Assembly (NCBI RefSeq): GCF_004362405.1
Contig: NZ_SNXE01000004.1
Location: 37,964 to 101,963 of the forward strand
Reading direction: 5' to 3'
Source: Roseateles asaccharophilus
GTDB taxonomy: Bacteria > Pseudomonadota > Gammaproteobacteria > Burkholderiales > Burkholderiaceae_C
DNA: 64,000 nucleotides
The notes under the pieces are model-generated. The model was not told the origin of the DNA. It searched no databases and saw only the letters and a program-made list of their open reading frames with translations. This document shows positions 1 through 8,808 of this stretch, in pieces (position 1 is the stretch's first letter; each line of letters starts with the position of its first letter). Made by a program: the position numbers and the translations under genes.

Positions 1-20
1 GACAGCGCGTTACCCGATAC

Positions 21-96
<76 letters not shown>

Positions 97-145
97 AATT
101 CCCCAGGGAGTTTGTGTGGCGCGCGGTTCAAGTAAAACGGCTTTT

Positions 146-221
146 GCCTCGTTCGTCTAGAGGCCTAGGACACCACCCTTTCACGGTGGCTACAGGGGTT
201 CGAATCCCCTACGAGGTACCA
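146..221 (+). tRNA. tRNA-Glu (anticodon TTC), copy 1
   Basis: A 76-nt cloverleaf with encoded CCA. Anticodon stem CCACC/GGTGG with loop CTTTCAC gives TTC. The acceptor stem GCCTCGT/ACGAGGT has a terminal G-U pair. The T-arm GGGGTTCGAATCCCC is canonical. Confidence 0.95.
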
Positions 222-258
222 GTTAGATGATTGCACTAGACGGCAATCATCGCCACGC

Positions 259-335
259 GGAGTGGTAGTTCAGTTGGTTAGAATACCGGCCTGTCACGCC
301 GGGGGTCGCGGGTTCGAGCCCCGTCCACTCCGCCA
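259..335 (+). tRNA. tRNA-Asp (anticodon GTC), copy 1
   Basis: A 77-nt cloverleaf with acceptor GGAGTGG/CCACTCC, discriminator G and encoded CCA. The loop CTGTCAC gives anticodon GTC. The start at 259 rather than 257 is set by the acceptor pairing and the G discriminator typical of tRNA-Asp. Confidence 0.95.
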
Positions 336-370
336 CAATTTTTACGCTTGAACGGCGCGTTACCCGATAC

Positions 371-446
<76 letters not shown>

Positions 447-495
447 AATTCCCCAGGGAGTTTGTGTGGCGCGCGGTTCAAGTAAAACGGCTTTT

Positions 496-571
496 GCCTC
501 GTTCGTCTAGAGGCCTAGGACACCACCCTTTCACGGTGGCTACAGGGGTTCGAATCCCCTACGAGGTACCA
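496..571 (+). tRNA. tRNA-Glu (anticodon TTC), copy 2
   Basis: Identical to the copy 350 bp upstream, with TTC anticodon and encoded CCA. Confidence 0.95.
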
Positions 572-608
572 GTTAGATGATTGCACTAGACGGCAATCAT
601 CGCCACGC

Positions 609-685
609 GGAGTGGTAGTTCAGTTGGTTAGAATACCGGCCTGTCACGCCGGGGGTCGCGGGTTCGAGCCCCGTCCACTCCGCCA
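609..685 (+). tRNA. tRNA-Asp (anticodon GTC), copy 2
   Basis: Identical to the copy 350 bp upstream. It is the last tRNA of the transcript, ending 9 bases before the terminator stem. Confidence 0.95.
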
Positions 686-694
686 TAAATATCA

Positions 695-731
695 AATCCC
701 CGGATTGCGAAAGCATCCGGGGATTTTTTTT
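695..731 (+). terminator. Intrinsic terminator of the tRNA operon
   Basis: The stem AATCCCCGGAT / TCCGGGGATT closes a loop containing GAAA and is followed by eight T (724-731), a classic Rho-independent terminator. Between it and the lexA stop at 945 I see no gene or strong element. Confidence 0.93.
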
Positions 732-944
732 GTGCGACACTGCGTAGTATTCGTGCGTTTTAAACGCCAGTGATTCGAAACATCAGGCGGCAGCGCAAAC
801 CAATTGCTCTTATCCGCGCCTCACATACCCATCTCCATCCGCAAGCAAGGGGATAAGCCTGGCCGGTCCATTACCGACGCCCAAGATGGCGCAGCATCGG
901 CTAAGTGCAGGAGCAAGTGGGGCTGGTGGAGCGCCTCTGAAGCC

Positions 945-1646
945 TCAAGAACTCAGGCTGTTTCGAATCAAGCCCACGGCATGCCCCTCGATGGCGAACT
1001 CCTCGCCAGGGCGTACTTCGATGGGCTCGAAATCCGGGTTTTCGGGCAGCAGGCAGATGCCGCTGCGGTTCTTCTGGTAACGCTTGACCGTGACCTCGTC
1101 GCCGATGCGCGCCACCACGATCTGCCCGTTGCGGGCCTCGCTGCACTTCTGCACGGCCAGCAAATCGCCGTCCATGATGCCGATATCTTTCATGCTCATG
1201 CCTTTGACTTTGAGCAGGAAGTCGGGACGGCGTGCGAACATGCCGGCTTCCACCGTGTAGCTCTGTTCGATGTGCTCTTCGGCCAGGATGGGCGCGCCCG
1301 CTGCCACGCGGCCCACCAGGGGCAGGGTCAGCTGGGCAAGTTGGGGGATGGGCAGGGCGAACTGGCGGCTGCTTTCGCGCTCGACCCGCTCGCGGCGTTC
1401 CTGGTTGAGGGCGCGCAGTGTGTCAGACTTCAGGCGAATGCCCCGCGAGGTGCCGCCCAGCAGCTCGATCACGCCTTTGCGCGCCAGGGCCTGCAGATGT
1501 TCCTCGGCGGCATTGGCCGAGCGAAAGCCCAGCTCGGCGGCGATTTCGGCCCGGGTGGGTGGGGCGCCGGTGGTCTCGATGGCCTCGCGCACCAGATCGA
1601 AAATCTGCTGCTGGCGGGCGGTGAGTTTGGGGCTGCTGCTGTCCAC
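945..1646 (-). CDS. lexA: LexA SOS-response repressor
   Basis: Transcriptional repressor of the DNA-damage regulon; RecA-ssDNA triggers its self-cleavage. Residues 1-70 form the winged helix-turn-helix ([12 protein letters not shown]...). The cleavage bond is Ala116-Gly117 in RVAAGAPI. The catalytic dyad is Ser151 (KGMSMKDI) and Lys188 (VTVKRY). The linker around residues 75-105 is longer than in E. coli LexA (202 aa); this protein is 233 aa. I chose a GTG start at 1646: the frame runs open to 1736, but that extension would place the SOS box inside the coding sequence, and GAGG precedes the GTG. The extended N-terminus also lacks similarity to LexA proteins. Autoregulation is expected from the box at 1679-1694. 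Confidence 0.95.
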   Translation of the reverse strand: MDSSSPKLTARQQQIFDLVREAIETTGAPPTRAEIAAELGFRSANAAEEHLQALARKGVIELLGGTSRGIRLKSDTLRALNQERRERVERESSRQFALPIPQLAQLTLPLVGRVAAGAPILAEEHIEQSYTVEAGMFARRPDFLLKVKGMSMKDIGIMDGDLLAVQKCSEARNGQIVVARIGDEVTVKRYQKNRSGICLLPENPDFEPIEVRPGEEFAIEGHAVGLIRNSLSS

Positions 1647-1678
1647 GGCTGACCTCGCTGAAGCGTTGGGGCGACCGG

Positions 1679-1694
1679 CTGATTGTATATCCAG
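1679..1694. promoter_or_regulatory. LexA (SOS) box
   Basis: The 16-mer CTGATTGTATATCCAG (minus strand CTGGATATACAATCAG) matches CTG-N10-CAG with an AT-rich core. It lies 33 bp upstream of the GTG start of lexA and 31 bp upstream of the divergent asparaginase start, so it could influence both. Confidence 0.85.
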
Positions 1695-1724
1695 TAACTG
1701 TTCATTCATCCAGGATTCTTCATC

Positions 1725-2687
1725 TTGCAAGCGCATATCCCCTCAGAGACCTCTCGCCGCGTCGTCATCCTCGGCACCGGCGGCACGATTGCCGGCCGTG
1801 CCAGCCAGGCCAGTGACAACGTGGGCTACACCGCAGCCCAGCTGGGTGTGGATCAGCTGGTGGCTGCCATTCCGGCCCTGGCCGGCCAGGCGCTGGAGGC
1901 CGAGCAGGTGGCCCAGCTGGACAGCAAGGACATGGACTTCGCCGCTTGGCAGCGCCTGGCGCAGCGCCTGGCCGAGCATCTGGCCCGGCCCGAGGTGGCT
2001 GGCGTGGTGGTGACGCATGGCACGGACACGCTGGAGGAGACGGCCTACTTCCTGCAGCAGGTGCTGGCTCCGTTCAAGCCCGTGGTGCTGACCGCCGCGA
2101 TGCGTCCGGCCACCGCCTTGCAGACCGATGGCCCGCAAAACCTGCTGGATGCCGTGGCCCTGGCGCGCGAGCCCGGCGCGCGCGGCGTGCTCACCGTTTT
2201 TGCCGGTGCCATCCATGGCGCCGAACAGGTGCGCAAGGTGCACAGCTACAAGGTGGAGGCCTTTGCCTCGGCCGAGGGCGGGCAGCTGGGGGTGGTGGAG
2301 GAGGGGCGGGTGCGCTGTTTCGGCGCCTGGCCGCAGGGTCAAGCCTTGGGGCTGGCGAGCATTGTGCGGCCTGCGGCCGAATGGCCGCGGGTGATGCTGC
2401 TGTGGAACCATGTGGGCGCGGACGGCGCCTTGGTGCGCGCCTTGCTGGACCATCCCACGCAGCGGCCCCATGGCCTGGTGGTGGCGGGCACCGGCAATGG
2501 CACGCTGGCCACGGATCTGGAGGCCGCGCTGCGCGAGGCGCAGGCGTCTGGCGTGCGCGTGCTGCGCAGCACGCGTTGCGACGCCGGGCCGGTGATGGAC
2601 CTGCCCGGCGCCCTGCCCAGCGCGGGAGCGCTGAGTCCGGTCAAGGCCAGGATCCGGCTGCTGCTCGATCTGCTGGCCGAGATGTAA
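1725..2687 (+). CDS. L-asparaginase family amidohydrolase
   Basis: Hydrolyses L-asparagine to aspartate and ammonia. The 320-aa protein has the two family signatures: TGGTIAG near residue 20, with the nucleophilic Thr, and [12 protein letters not shown] near residue 98, with the second Thr and Asp of the catalytic triad. MRP...[10 protein letters not shown] near residue 126 is also characteristic. No signal peptide is visible, so a cytoplasmic enzyme is likely. The start is a TTG at 1725 with AGGA 9 nt upstream; there is no nearby ATG. It is divergent from lexA across the SOS box and convergent with ohr. Assignment to type I or II by substrate affinity cannot be made from sequence. Confidence 0.88.
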   Translation: MQAHIPSETSRRVVILGTGGTIAGRASQASDNVGYTAAQLGVDQLVAAIPALAGQALEAEQVAQLDSKDMDFAAWQRLAQRLAEHLARPEVAGVVVTHGTDTLEETAYFLQQVLAPFKPVVLTAAMRPATALQTDGPQNLLDAVALAREPGARGVLTVFAGAIHGAEQVRKVHSYKVEAFASAEGGQLGVVEEGRVRCFGAWPQGQALGLASIVRPAAEWPRVMLLWNHVGADGALVRALLDHPTQRPHGLVVAGTGNGTLATDLEAALREAQASGVRVLRSTRCDAGPVMDLPGALPSAGALSPVKARIRLLLDLLAEM

Positions 2688-2700
2688 GGACCGAGGCCGA

Positions 2701-3126
2701 TCAGGCCAGGGTCAGGGTCACGTCGATGTTGCCACGGGTGGCGTTGGAGTAGGGGCAGACCTGATGAGCCGCGTCCACCAGCTCCTGGGCCAAGGCGCGT
2801 TCCACGCCGGGCACGGAGATGCTCATGGCCACCTGGATGCCGAAGCCTGCGGGGATGGGGCCGATGCCCACGTCGGCGGTGATGGACACCTCGGCGGGCA
2901 GGGCCACCTTCCTCATCATGGCCACATGCTTGAGCGCGCCGATGAAACAGGCCGAGTAGCCGGCCGCGAAGAGCTGCTCCGGGTTGGTGCCCGGGCCGCC
3001 GGCGCCGCCCAGTTCCTTGGGGGTGGAGAGTTGCACATTGAGTGCGCCGTCCGAGCTGGACGCCGTGCCCTGGCGGCCGCCGGTGGAGGTAGCGCGGGCG
3101 GTGTAGAGGACTTTGTCGAGGGCCAT
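2701..3126 (-). CDS. ohr: Organic hydroperoxide resistance protein Ohr
   Basis: Thiol-dependent peroxidase of the OsmC/Ohr fold that reduces organic (fatty-acid) hydroperoxides. At 141 aa it has the usual Ohr length. The two redox cysteines are Cys60 (GYSACF) and Cys124 ([11 protein letters not shown]). The N-terminal [14 protein letters not shown] and the [11 protein letters not shown] block separate Ohr from OsmC. The gene lies 13 bp downstream of ohrR on the same strand, so the two are probably co-transcribed and de-repressed by peroxide. Confidence 0.95.
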   Translation of the reverse strand: MALDKVLYTARATSTGGRQGTASSSDGALNVQLSTPKELGGAGGPGTNPEQLFAAGYSACFIGALKHVAMMRKVALPAEVSITADVGIGPIPAGFGIQVAMSISVPGVERALAQELVDAAHQVCPYSNATRGNIDVTLTLA

Positions 3127-3139
3127 GGTGTGCTTCCTA

Positions 3140-3655
3140 TCAAACAGGGTGGGTGGGTGAGGGAATCTCGGCGTCCGCCAGCTGCTGTCGCAGCTCGTGC
3201 AGGCGTCGGGTCAGGGAACTCAGTTCTTCCAGCGAGCAGGCGGCGGCACAGGCCAGCCGCGGCGGGATTTCGACGGCCTGTGTCTTGAGGCTACGGCCAG
3301 CCGGCGTCAGCAAGATGTCGACACGGCGTTCGTCCTCCGCGGCGCGCTGGCGCAGCAGCAGGCCGGCGGCCTCCATGCGCTTGAGCAAGGGGGTGAGCGT
3401 GCCCGAGTCCAGCGAGAGGCGCTGGCCCAGGGTGGACACCCCGATGCCATCCTGTTCCCACAGCGCCAGCATCACCAGGTACTGCGGATAGGTCAGGCCC
3501 AGGGGCTCCAGTAGGGGCTTGTAGAGCTTGGTCATGGCCAGGGAGCTGGCGTAGAGGGCAAAACACAGCTGCTGGTCCAGACGCAACCAGTCGGCGCTGG
3601 GCGGCGGGGCCGGGTTTGCCAGGGCCTGGGGGGCGAGGGTCTTGCTGCGTGCCAT
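3140..3655 (-). CDS. ohrR: OhrR, MarR-family peroxide-sensing repressor
   Basis: Dimeric MarR-type repressor that releases DNA when its N-terminal reactive cysteine is oxidised by organic hydroperoxide. The sensing Cys31 sits in [10 protein letters not shown], the conserved OhrR context. The winged helix motif [19 protein letters not shown] follows. The frame opens at 3676, but the start at 3655 (MARSK) is preferred because the longer version would run through the -10 region and into the operator. Two further cysteines (CAAAC) near residue 138 could take part in disulfide formation (inference). It is upstream of ohr and divergent from the DUF1304 gene. Confidence 0.93.
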   Translation of the reverse strand: MARSKTLAPQALANPAPPPSADWLRLDQQLCFALYASSLAMTKLYKPLLEPLGLTYPQYLVMLALWEQDGIGVSTLGQRLSLDSGTLTPLLKRMEAAGLLLRQRAAEDERRVDILLTPAGRSLKTQAVEIPPRLACAAACSLEELSSLTRRLHELRQQLADAEIPSPTHPV

Positions 3656-3662
3656 GGGTGAT

Positions 3663-3692
3663 AATGTAGTTCGCAATTAAATTGCGTACAAT
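3663..3692. promoter_or_regulatory. OhrR operator within divergent promoters
   Basis: The palindrome CGCAATTAAATTGCG (3672-3686) matches the AT-rich inverted repeats bound by OhrR. On the minus strand it lies between a TTGTAC -35 (3686-3691) and a TACATT -10 (3663-3668) 17 bp apart, for ohrR-ohr. On the plus strand a TACAAT (3687-3692) could be the -10 for the DUF1304 gene. One operator could control both directions. Confidence 0.75.
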
Positions 3693-3722
3693 CTAAATGG
3701 GTATTCGAAAGCGAGAGCAAGC

Positions 3723-4073
3723 ATGACGATGATCGCGAACCTGCTGGTGGGCCTGGTGGCCGCCTTGCATCTGTACATCCTGGTACTGGAGATGTTCCTC
3801 TGGACCAAGCCGCTGGGCCGCAAGGTCTTCCGGCTGGAACCCGACTTCGCCGAAGCCAGCAAGGTGCTGGCCGCGAATCAGGGGCTGTACAACGGCTTTC
3901 TCGCCACCGGCCTGGCCTGGGGACTGCTGGCTGGCAAGCTCGATGTGCAGCTGTTTTTCCTCGGCTGCGTCGTTGTGGCCGGCGTCTACGGTGCGGCCAC
4001 GGTCGGCAAGAAGATCCTGTTTGTCCAGGCCCTGCCAGCTGCCGTCGCGATGGCGGCGGTGCTGGCGGCCTGA
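3723..4073 (+). CDS. DUF1304 family membrane protein
   Basis: A 116-aa protein that is almost entirely hydrophobic, with about four predicted transmembrane segments (roughly residues 5-25, 50-70, 75-92 and 97-115). The loop FLWTKPLGRKVFRLEP and the ANQGLYNGFLATGL block are typical of DUF1304, a family without an established biochemical role. It is divergent from ohrR and shares the operator region, so it is probably induced by organic peroxide (inference from position). Confidence 0.85.
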   Translation: MTMIANLLVGLVAALHLYILVLEMFLWTKPLGRKVFRLEPDFAEASKVLAANQGLYNGFLATGLAWGLLAGKLDVQLFFLGCVVVAGVYGAATVGKKILFVQALPAAVAMAAVLAA

Positions 4074-4241
4074 GTACGCGTCCAGGCTGGGGCTGACTTG
4101 CGCTAGCATGCAGGCCTGCGGTGCAAGCCGCACCCGGGCCCGCGGGAAGGGTTGAACCCACTTGCCTTCTTTTGCACGACACGTGCTCACACCCTCTGTG
4201 CAGCCGGTTCGCGGGCCATCGGCAAGGCACTGGAGGTTCCT

Positions 4242-5927
4242 GTGAAGCCCGTGATCAAACGACTGCCTGCCCGGCCAGATCTGGCCCATCTGAAGAAGCA
4301 GGCCAAGCAACTACTGAACGACTGGCGCGAAGCGCGGCCCGAGGCGCTGGAGCGCCTTCAGGCACTGCGTGTGGTGGCCGAGCCCGTGAGCGGTGTCGAT
4401 CGCGCTGCGCAGCGGGTTGAAGCGGCGCCGCGCCTGAGCCTGGCCCAGCTGTGCCTGGCCCGCGAGCATGGCTGCTCGTCCTGGAGCGAACTGTCGGCCT
4501 GGGTCACCGTGCGGCGGCAGCTGAGTGAGGATCCAGCGCGCAGGCTGCAGCACTGGCTGGCCCTGGTCTACCCTGGCGACGTGGTCGGCAGCCTGGACCG
4601 GGCCCGGCCCCGGCTGGCGGCGCAGATGCTGGAGGAGGAGGGCACTGCGATGCTGGGCGAGGATCCCTGGCTGGCCTGTGCCGTGGGCGATCTCGAGACC
4701 CTGCGCCGGGCCAGCAGCCGGGATCCGGCCTGGGTGCATCGCCCTGGCGGCCCGCTGGCCTTGCCGCCTCTGCTGGCCGTGACCCATTCCAGCCTGGTGC
4801 GTCTGCCGGCCTTTGCCGAGGGGCTGCGCGACAGCCTGCGCTGGTTGCTGGCGGCCGGTGCCGATCCGAACCAGACCGCTGGCAGCCGCTGGCCGCCTGC
4901 CTCGGTGGCGGCACCTTCGAACGAGCATGCGCTCACGGCCCTGTATGGGGCCGCCGGCCAGCACGGCGATGCCATCCTGACCCAGCTGCTGCTTGATGCC
5001 GGCGCCGACCCCGATGACGGCGAGTCGCTGTACCACGCGCTTGAGCATCCGGACTGTCTGCAGCCCTTGCTCGAGGCCGGGGCGCGGGTGGCGGGCACGG
5101 GGGCGATCTATCGCGTGCTTGATCGGGACGACCTGTTGACGCTGCGCCTGCTGCTTGCCCACGGGGCGGACCTGAATGAGCCCCCGCCGCAGGGGGCGGC
5201 GCAGGCCTGGCCGTCGCCACTGCTCTGGGCGATCCGCCGCGGGCGCTCGCTGGCCCATGTCGAGACCTTGCTGGACGCCGGGGCGGATCCGGCTGTCCGC
5301 ACGGCCGAGGGGCTCGATGCAGCCAGTCTGGCCCTGCAGTACGGCCTGCCCGCCCTGGCCGAGCGGCTGGCGTGCGGTGCTCAGCCCGCTCAGTCCCGTC
5401 TGTCGGCGCGCTTCGTCGCCGCCTGCTCATGCGGCGATGAGCCGGCTGCCCGTGCGCTGCTGTCGATGCAGCCCGGCTTGGTGGCCGCGCTGTCGGCGGC
5501 GGAACTCAGGCTGCTGCCGGAAATGGCGGCGCTGGGGCGCCACGAGGCGGTCCGCTGCATGGTGCGGCTGGGTTGGCCGATCGCCACGCCCGGCGGGGAT
5601 TGGTCAGCCTCGGCGTTCAACCAGGCGGTTTTCCGCGGCGACGCCGAAATGGCTCGGTTCCTGCTCGCCCACGGCGCCGACTGGCGCGAGGTCCATGGCT
5701 TCGGCAGCGATGCGCTGGGCACCCTGTCCTGGGCCTCCTGCAACGAGCCCGACGGGATCGGTCCTGGCCCGGATGCCGGTGACTGGCCGGGCTGCGCAGC
5801 GGCGATGCGTGAGCACGGAATGCCCGCGGCCCGCCCGGACCCGCAGGACCCCGATGCCCTGCTGATCGACGGGCGCAGCCTTGAGTTCTCCGACGAGGTC
5901 TGCGAGATCTTGCTGCGCCTGCCCTAG
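4242..5927 (+). CDS. Ankyrin-repeat protein
   Basis: 561 aa from a GTG start with a strong GGAGG 5 nt upstream (4232-4236); the frame is open to 4152 but lacks a good start there. The N-terminus DLAHLKKQAKQLLNDW is a leader often seen on bacterial ankyrin proteins. At least five ankyrin-like units follow, recognisable by LLxAGADP: LRWLLAAGADPNQ, QLLLDAGADPDD, PLLEAGARV, RLLLAHGADLNE and TLLDAGADPAV, with one more near residue 490 (FLLAHGADW). No signal peptide or catalytic domain is visible; a protein-binding scaffold is the only supportable role. Its stop codon overlaps that of the convergent ABC-F gene. Confidence 0.8.
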   Translation: MKPVIKRLPARPDLAHLKKQAKQLLNDWREARPEALERLQALRVVAEPVSGVDRAAQRVEAAPRLSLAQLCLAREHGCSSWSELSAWVTVRRQLSEDPARRLQHWLALVYPGDVVGSLDRARPRLAAQMLEEEGTAMLGEDPWLACAVGDLETLRRASSRDPAWVHRPGGPLALPPLLAVTHSSLVRLPAFAEGLRDSLRWLLAAGADPNQTAGSRWPPASVAAPSNEHALTALYGAAGQHGDAILTQLLLDAGADPDDGESLYHALEHPDCLQPLLEAGARVAGTGAIYRVLDRDDLLTLRLLLAHGADLNEPPPQGAAQAWPSPLLWAIRRGRSLAHVETLLDAGADPAVRTAEGLDAASLALQYGLPALAERLACGAQPAQSRLSARFVAACSCGDEPAARALLSMQPGLVAALSAAELRLLPEMAALGRHEAVRCMVRLGWPIATPGGDWSASAFNQAVFRGDAEMARFLLAHGADWREVHGFGSDALGTLSWASCNEPDGIGPGPDAGDWPGCAAAMREHGMPAARPDPQDPDALLIDGRSLEFSDEVCEILLRLP

Positions 5928-7909
5928 GCCGCGGCCTGGATGGCGTCGATCTCGGCGCTGAGCTCCAGCCAGCGCATCTCGGCGGCTTCCAGTTCGTCGT
6001 GGATGGCTTTCAGGCGCTTGCCCAGGTCCGCAATCCTGGCCGGGGTGGCGCTGCCGCTGGCCAGCTCGTTCTCGATGGCCAGGCGCTCGTCGGCCAGCTG
6101 CTTGAGGCGGGCGTCGATCTGCTCCATCTCCTTGCGCAGCGGCTTGGTCTGCTCGGCCAGGCGGGCACGTGCCTGACCGCTGGCCTTGCGGTCCTCGCGC
6201 TTGAAGATCTGGGGTGCGGCGGGTTCGGGCATGGGCGCCGGGGCGGGCGCCGCCACGGCCGCAGATGTTGCGGCGGCCGTGCGGGCCGCTTCCTTGGCCA
6301 GTTTGGCCATCTCGCGCGACTGCTCCAGCAACCACTTCTGGTAGTCGTCCAGATCGCCGTCGAAGGGGCCGACCTTGCCGCCCGTGACCAGCCAGAACTC
6401 GTCGCAGACCTCGCGCAGCAGGGCGCGGTCGTGGCTGACCAGCATCACCGTGCCCTCGAACTCGTTGAGTGCCATGGAAAGCGCCTCGCGGGTCTGCAGG
6501 TCCAGGTGGTTGGTCGGCTCATCCAGCAGCAGCAGATTGGGGCGCTGCCAGACCAGCATGGCCAGCACCAAGCGGGCCTTCTCGCCACCCGAGAGGCTGC
6601 CCACGGCCTGGTTGACCATGTCGCCGACGAAGCGGAACTGGCCCAGGAAGTCGCGCAGCTCCTGCTCGCGCGCCTGCGGGCTCACCTCCTTGGCCAGGCG
6701 GATCATGTGCATCAGCGGGCCTTCGTCGGGCCGCAGCACATCCATTTCCTGCTGGGCAAAGTAACCGATGGACAGACCCTTGCCCTCGGTGATCTTGCCG
6801 CCCATGGCGCGCTGCATGCGCGCCACGGTCTTGACCACGGTGGACTTGCCCTGGCCGTTGGCGCCCAGGATGCCGATGCGCTGGCCGGCCAGCACCGAGC
6901 GGTCGATGCCGCGCACGATGATCTTCTCGCCCTCGTCGGTGTCGTAGCCGCAGGCCACTTCATCGAACATCAGCATGGGGTTGGGCAGGCTGACCGGCTC
7001 ACGGAACTCGAAGCTGAAGTCCGAGGCGGTGAGCACCGGCGCCAGCTTCTCCATGCGCTCCAGCGCCTTGACCCGGCTCTGCGCCTGCTTGGCCTTGCTG
7101 GCCTTGGCCTTGAAGCGGTCGATGAACTTCTGCAGATGCGCCATGCGATCCTGCTGCTTCTCGTAGGCCGCCTGCTGCAGCACCATGCGCTCGGCGCGCA
7201 TGGCCTCGAACGCGGTGTAGTTGCCGCCGTAGCGGTGCAGCTTGGCTTCGTCCAGGTGCAGGGTCACCTTGGTGATCGCGTCCAGGAACTCGCGGTCGTG
7301 GCTGATCACGATCAGGGTGCCGTCGTAGCGCTGCAGCCAGGCTTCCAGCCAGACCAGGGCGTCCAGGTCCAGGTGGTTGGTGGGCTCGTCCAGCAGCATC
7401 AGGTCGGCCGGGCACATCAGGGCGCGGGCCAGTTGAAGACGCATGCGCCAGCCGCCGGAGAAGCTGTTCACCGGCGCATCCACCTGATCACCCCTGAAGC
7501 CCAGGCCCATCAGCAGCGCCTGCGCGCGGGGGCGGGCGTCAAAGGCGCCGGCGTCCATCAAGAGGCCATGGGCCTCGGCCATGGCGTGGCCGTCCTCGGC
7601 GGCCTCGGCCTCCTCCAGGGCCTTGCGCGCAGCCATCAGCCGCGTGTCGCCCTCCAGCACGAAGTCGGTGGCCGGCATCTCGGTCTCGGGCATGTTCTGC
7701 GCGACCTCGCCCACGGCCCATTGGCGCGGGATCTCGATCTCGCCCTTGTCGCTCTGCAGCCGGTCGGTCAGCAGGGCGAAGAGGCTGGACTTGCCGGCAC
7801 CGTTGCGGCCCACCAGGCCGATCTTTTCGCCGGGTTGCAGGGTGACGCTGGCGTCGTCCAGCACGATCTTGGTGCCGCGACGCAGGGTGATGTTCTTCAG
7901 TTGGATCAT
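5924..7909 (-). CDS. ABC-F ATPase, YheS-like
   Basis: Soluble protein with two ABC cassettes and no membrane segments; ABC-F proteins bind the ribosomal E site and modulate translation. First cassette: Walker A GRNGAGKSS (about 36), signature FSGGWRMRLQLARAL, Walker B LMLLDEPTNHLD. Second: Walker A GANGQGKST, signature LSGGEKARLVLAML, Walker B LLLLDEPTNHLD. Between them is the basic P-site tether rich in Lys/Arg/Gln (about residues 250-300). An Ala/Pro linker and a C-terminal coiled coil (about 560-655) follow. The 661-aa length and C-terminal coil fit YheS rather than EttA. Its start overlaps the prmB stop by 4 bp (ATGA). Confidence 0.88.
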   Translation of the reverse strand: MIQLKNITLRRGTKIVLDDASVTLQPGEKIGLVGRNGAGKSSLFALLTDRLQSDKGEIEIPRQWAVGEVAQNMPETEMPATDFVLEGDTRLMAARKALEEAEAAEDGHAMAEAHGLLMDAGAFDARPRAQALLMGLGFRGDQVDAPVNSFSGGWRMRLQLARALMCPADLMLLDEPTNHLDLDALVWLEAWLQRYDGTLIVISHDREFLDAITKVTLHLDEAKLHRYGGNYTAFEAMRAERMVLQQAAYEKQQDRMAHLQKFIDRFKAKASKAKQAQSRVKALERMEKLAPVLTASDFSFEFREPVSLPNPMLMFDEVACGYDTDEGEKIIVRGIDRSVLAGQRIGILGANGQGKSTVVKTVARMQRAMGGKITEGKGLSIGYFAQQEMDVLRPDEGPLMHMIRLAKEVSPQAREQELRDFLGQFRFVGDMVNQAVGSLSGGEKARLVLAMLVWQRPNLLLLDEPTNHLDLQTREALSMALNEFEGTVMLVSHDRALLREVCDEFWLVTGGKVGPFDGDLDDYQKWLLEQSREMAKLAKEAARTAAATSAAVAAPAPAPMPEPAAPQIFKREDRKASGQARARLAEQTKPLRKEMEQIDARLKQLADERLAIENELASGSATPARIADLGKRLKAIHDELEAAEMRWLELSAEIDAIQAAA

Positions 7910-8808
7910 TGTTCTTCTTGTCCCGGCGTGGCCGCGGTCTGCTCCAGCAGCAGGGCCTCGCGCGTGATCAGGCAGACCTGGTCGGCGCCGGAGGAGGTGT
8001 CCATCCAGGCCACGGCCAGGCTGGGAAATGCGGCTTCAAAGAAGGGGCGCTCGTTGCCGATTTCCAGCACCAGCACGCCGTCTTCGCTCAGGTGGGCGGG
8101 CGCCTGGGCCAGCAGGCCGCGCACGAAGTCCATGCCGTCGGCGCCGCCGGCCAGGGCCAGCTCGGGCTCGGCCTGGTACTCGGCGGGCAGGGCGGCCATG
8201 GAAGCGCTGTTGACATAGGGCGGGTTGCACAGGATCAGGTCATAGACCTTGCCCGCGGCGGGCGCCAGGCCATCGCCCTGCAGCAGGCGGATGCGGTCCT
8301 GCAGGCCGTGCTTGTCCACATTGATGCGGGCCACTTCCAGGGCCTCGGGGCTGAGGTCGATCGCGTCCACGCGGATCTCGGGCCAGGCCAGGGCGGCCAG
8401 CACGGCCAGGCTGCCATTGCCGGTGCACAGGTCCAGCACCTCGGTGGTGGCCTCGCTGAGCCAGGGGTCGATGCTGGCGTCGGCGATCAGCTCCGCGATG
8501 AAGCTGCGCGGCACGATGGCGCGTTCGTCCACATAGAAGGGAACGCCTTGCAGCCAAGCCTCGCGGGTGAGGTAGGCGGCGGGCTTGCGGCTCGTGATGC
8601 GCTCGTCCACCAGGGCCGCGATCTGGGCCTGCTGGTCGTGTGTCAGGTCTTGCTGGGCATGCTCGTCCAGGGCATCCAGGGGCAGACCCAGGCGCCACAG
8701 GGCCAGCCAGACGGCCTCGTCAAAGGCGGTGGCCGTGCCATGCCCAAATGAAACGCCCGCCTCCGTGAGGCGGGCGGCTTCTTGTTCGATACAGGTGATG
8801 AGCTTCAC
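7906..8808 (-). CDS. prmB: Ribosomal protein L3 glutamine methyltransferase PrmB
   Basis: SAM-dependent N5-glutamine methyltransferase. The SAM-binding motif is [13 protein letters not shown] (about 131-143) and the catalytic [17 protein letters not shown] is at about residue 195, followed by [14 protein letters not shown]. The spacing after NPPY and the M-A-A-L-P block favour PrmB over PrmC, whose insert differs. At 300 aa it matches the family. It overlaps both neighbours by 4 bp (dapE upstream, ABC-F downstream), indicating translational coupling. Codons 11-19 are contained in a perfect hairpin (8754-8776). Confidence 0.92.
   Translation of the reverse strand: MKLITCIEQEAARLTEAGVSFGHGTATAFDEAVWLALWRLGLPLDALDEHAQQDLTHDQQAQIAALVDERITSRKPAAYLTREAWLQGVPFYVDERAIVPRSFIAELIADASIDPWLSEATTEVLDLCTGNGSLAVLAALAWPEIRVDAIDLSPEALEVARINVDKHGLQDRIRLLQGDGLAPAAGKVYDLILCNPPYVNSASMAALPAEYQAEPELALAGGADGMDFVRGLLAQAPAHLSEDGVLVLEIGNERPFFEAAFPSLAVAWMDTSSGADQVCLITREALLLEQTAATPGQEEQ
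8754..8776. terminator. Perfect 10-bp hairpin inside the prmB 5' coding end
   Basis: CGCCCGCCTC / GAGGCGGGCG with a 3-nt loop. On the minus strand (direction of dapE-prmB) it is followed by TTTCATTT, and on the plus strand by GCTTCTTGTT, so it resembles a weak bidirectional intrinsic terminator. It begins 28 bases past the end of dapE, within prmB. Termination or attenuation is inference. Confidence 0.45.

Noticed and set aside
4074-4241. Cobalamin- or other riboswitch-like leader before the ankyrin gene
   Set aside because: Some GC hairpins exist, but no B12 box or other conserved core could be recognised.
5999-8218. Very long plus-strand open frames opposite the ABC-F, SMC and glyA genes
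   Set aside because: They mirror codon periodicity of high-GC genes on the other strand and have low-complexity, His/Leu/Gln-rich translations without domains.
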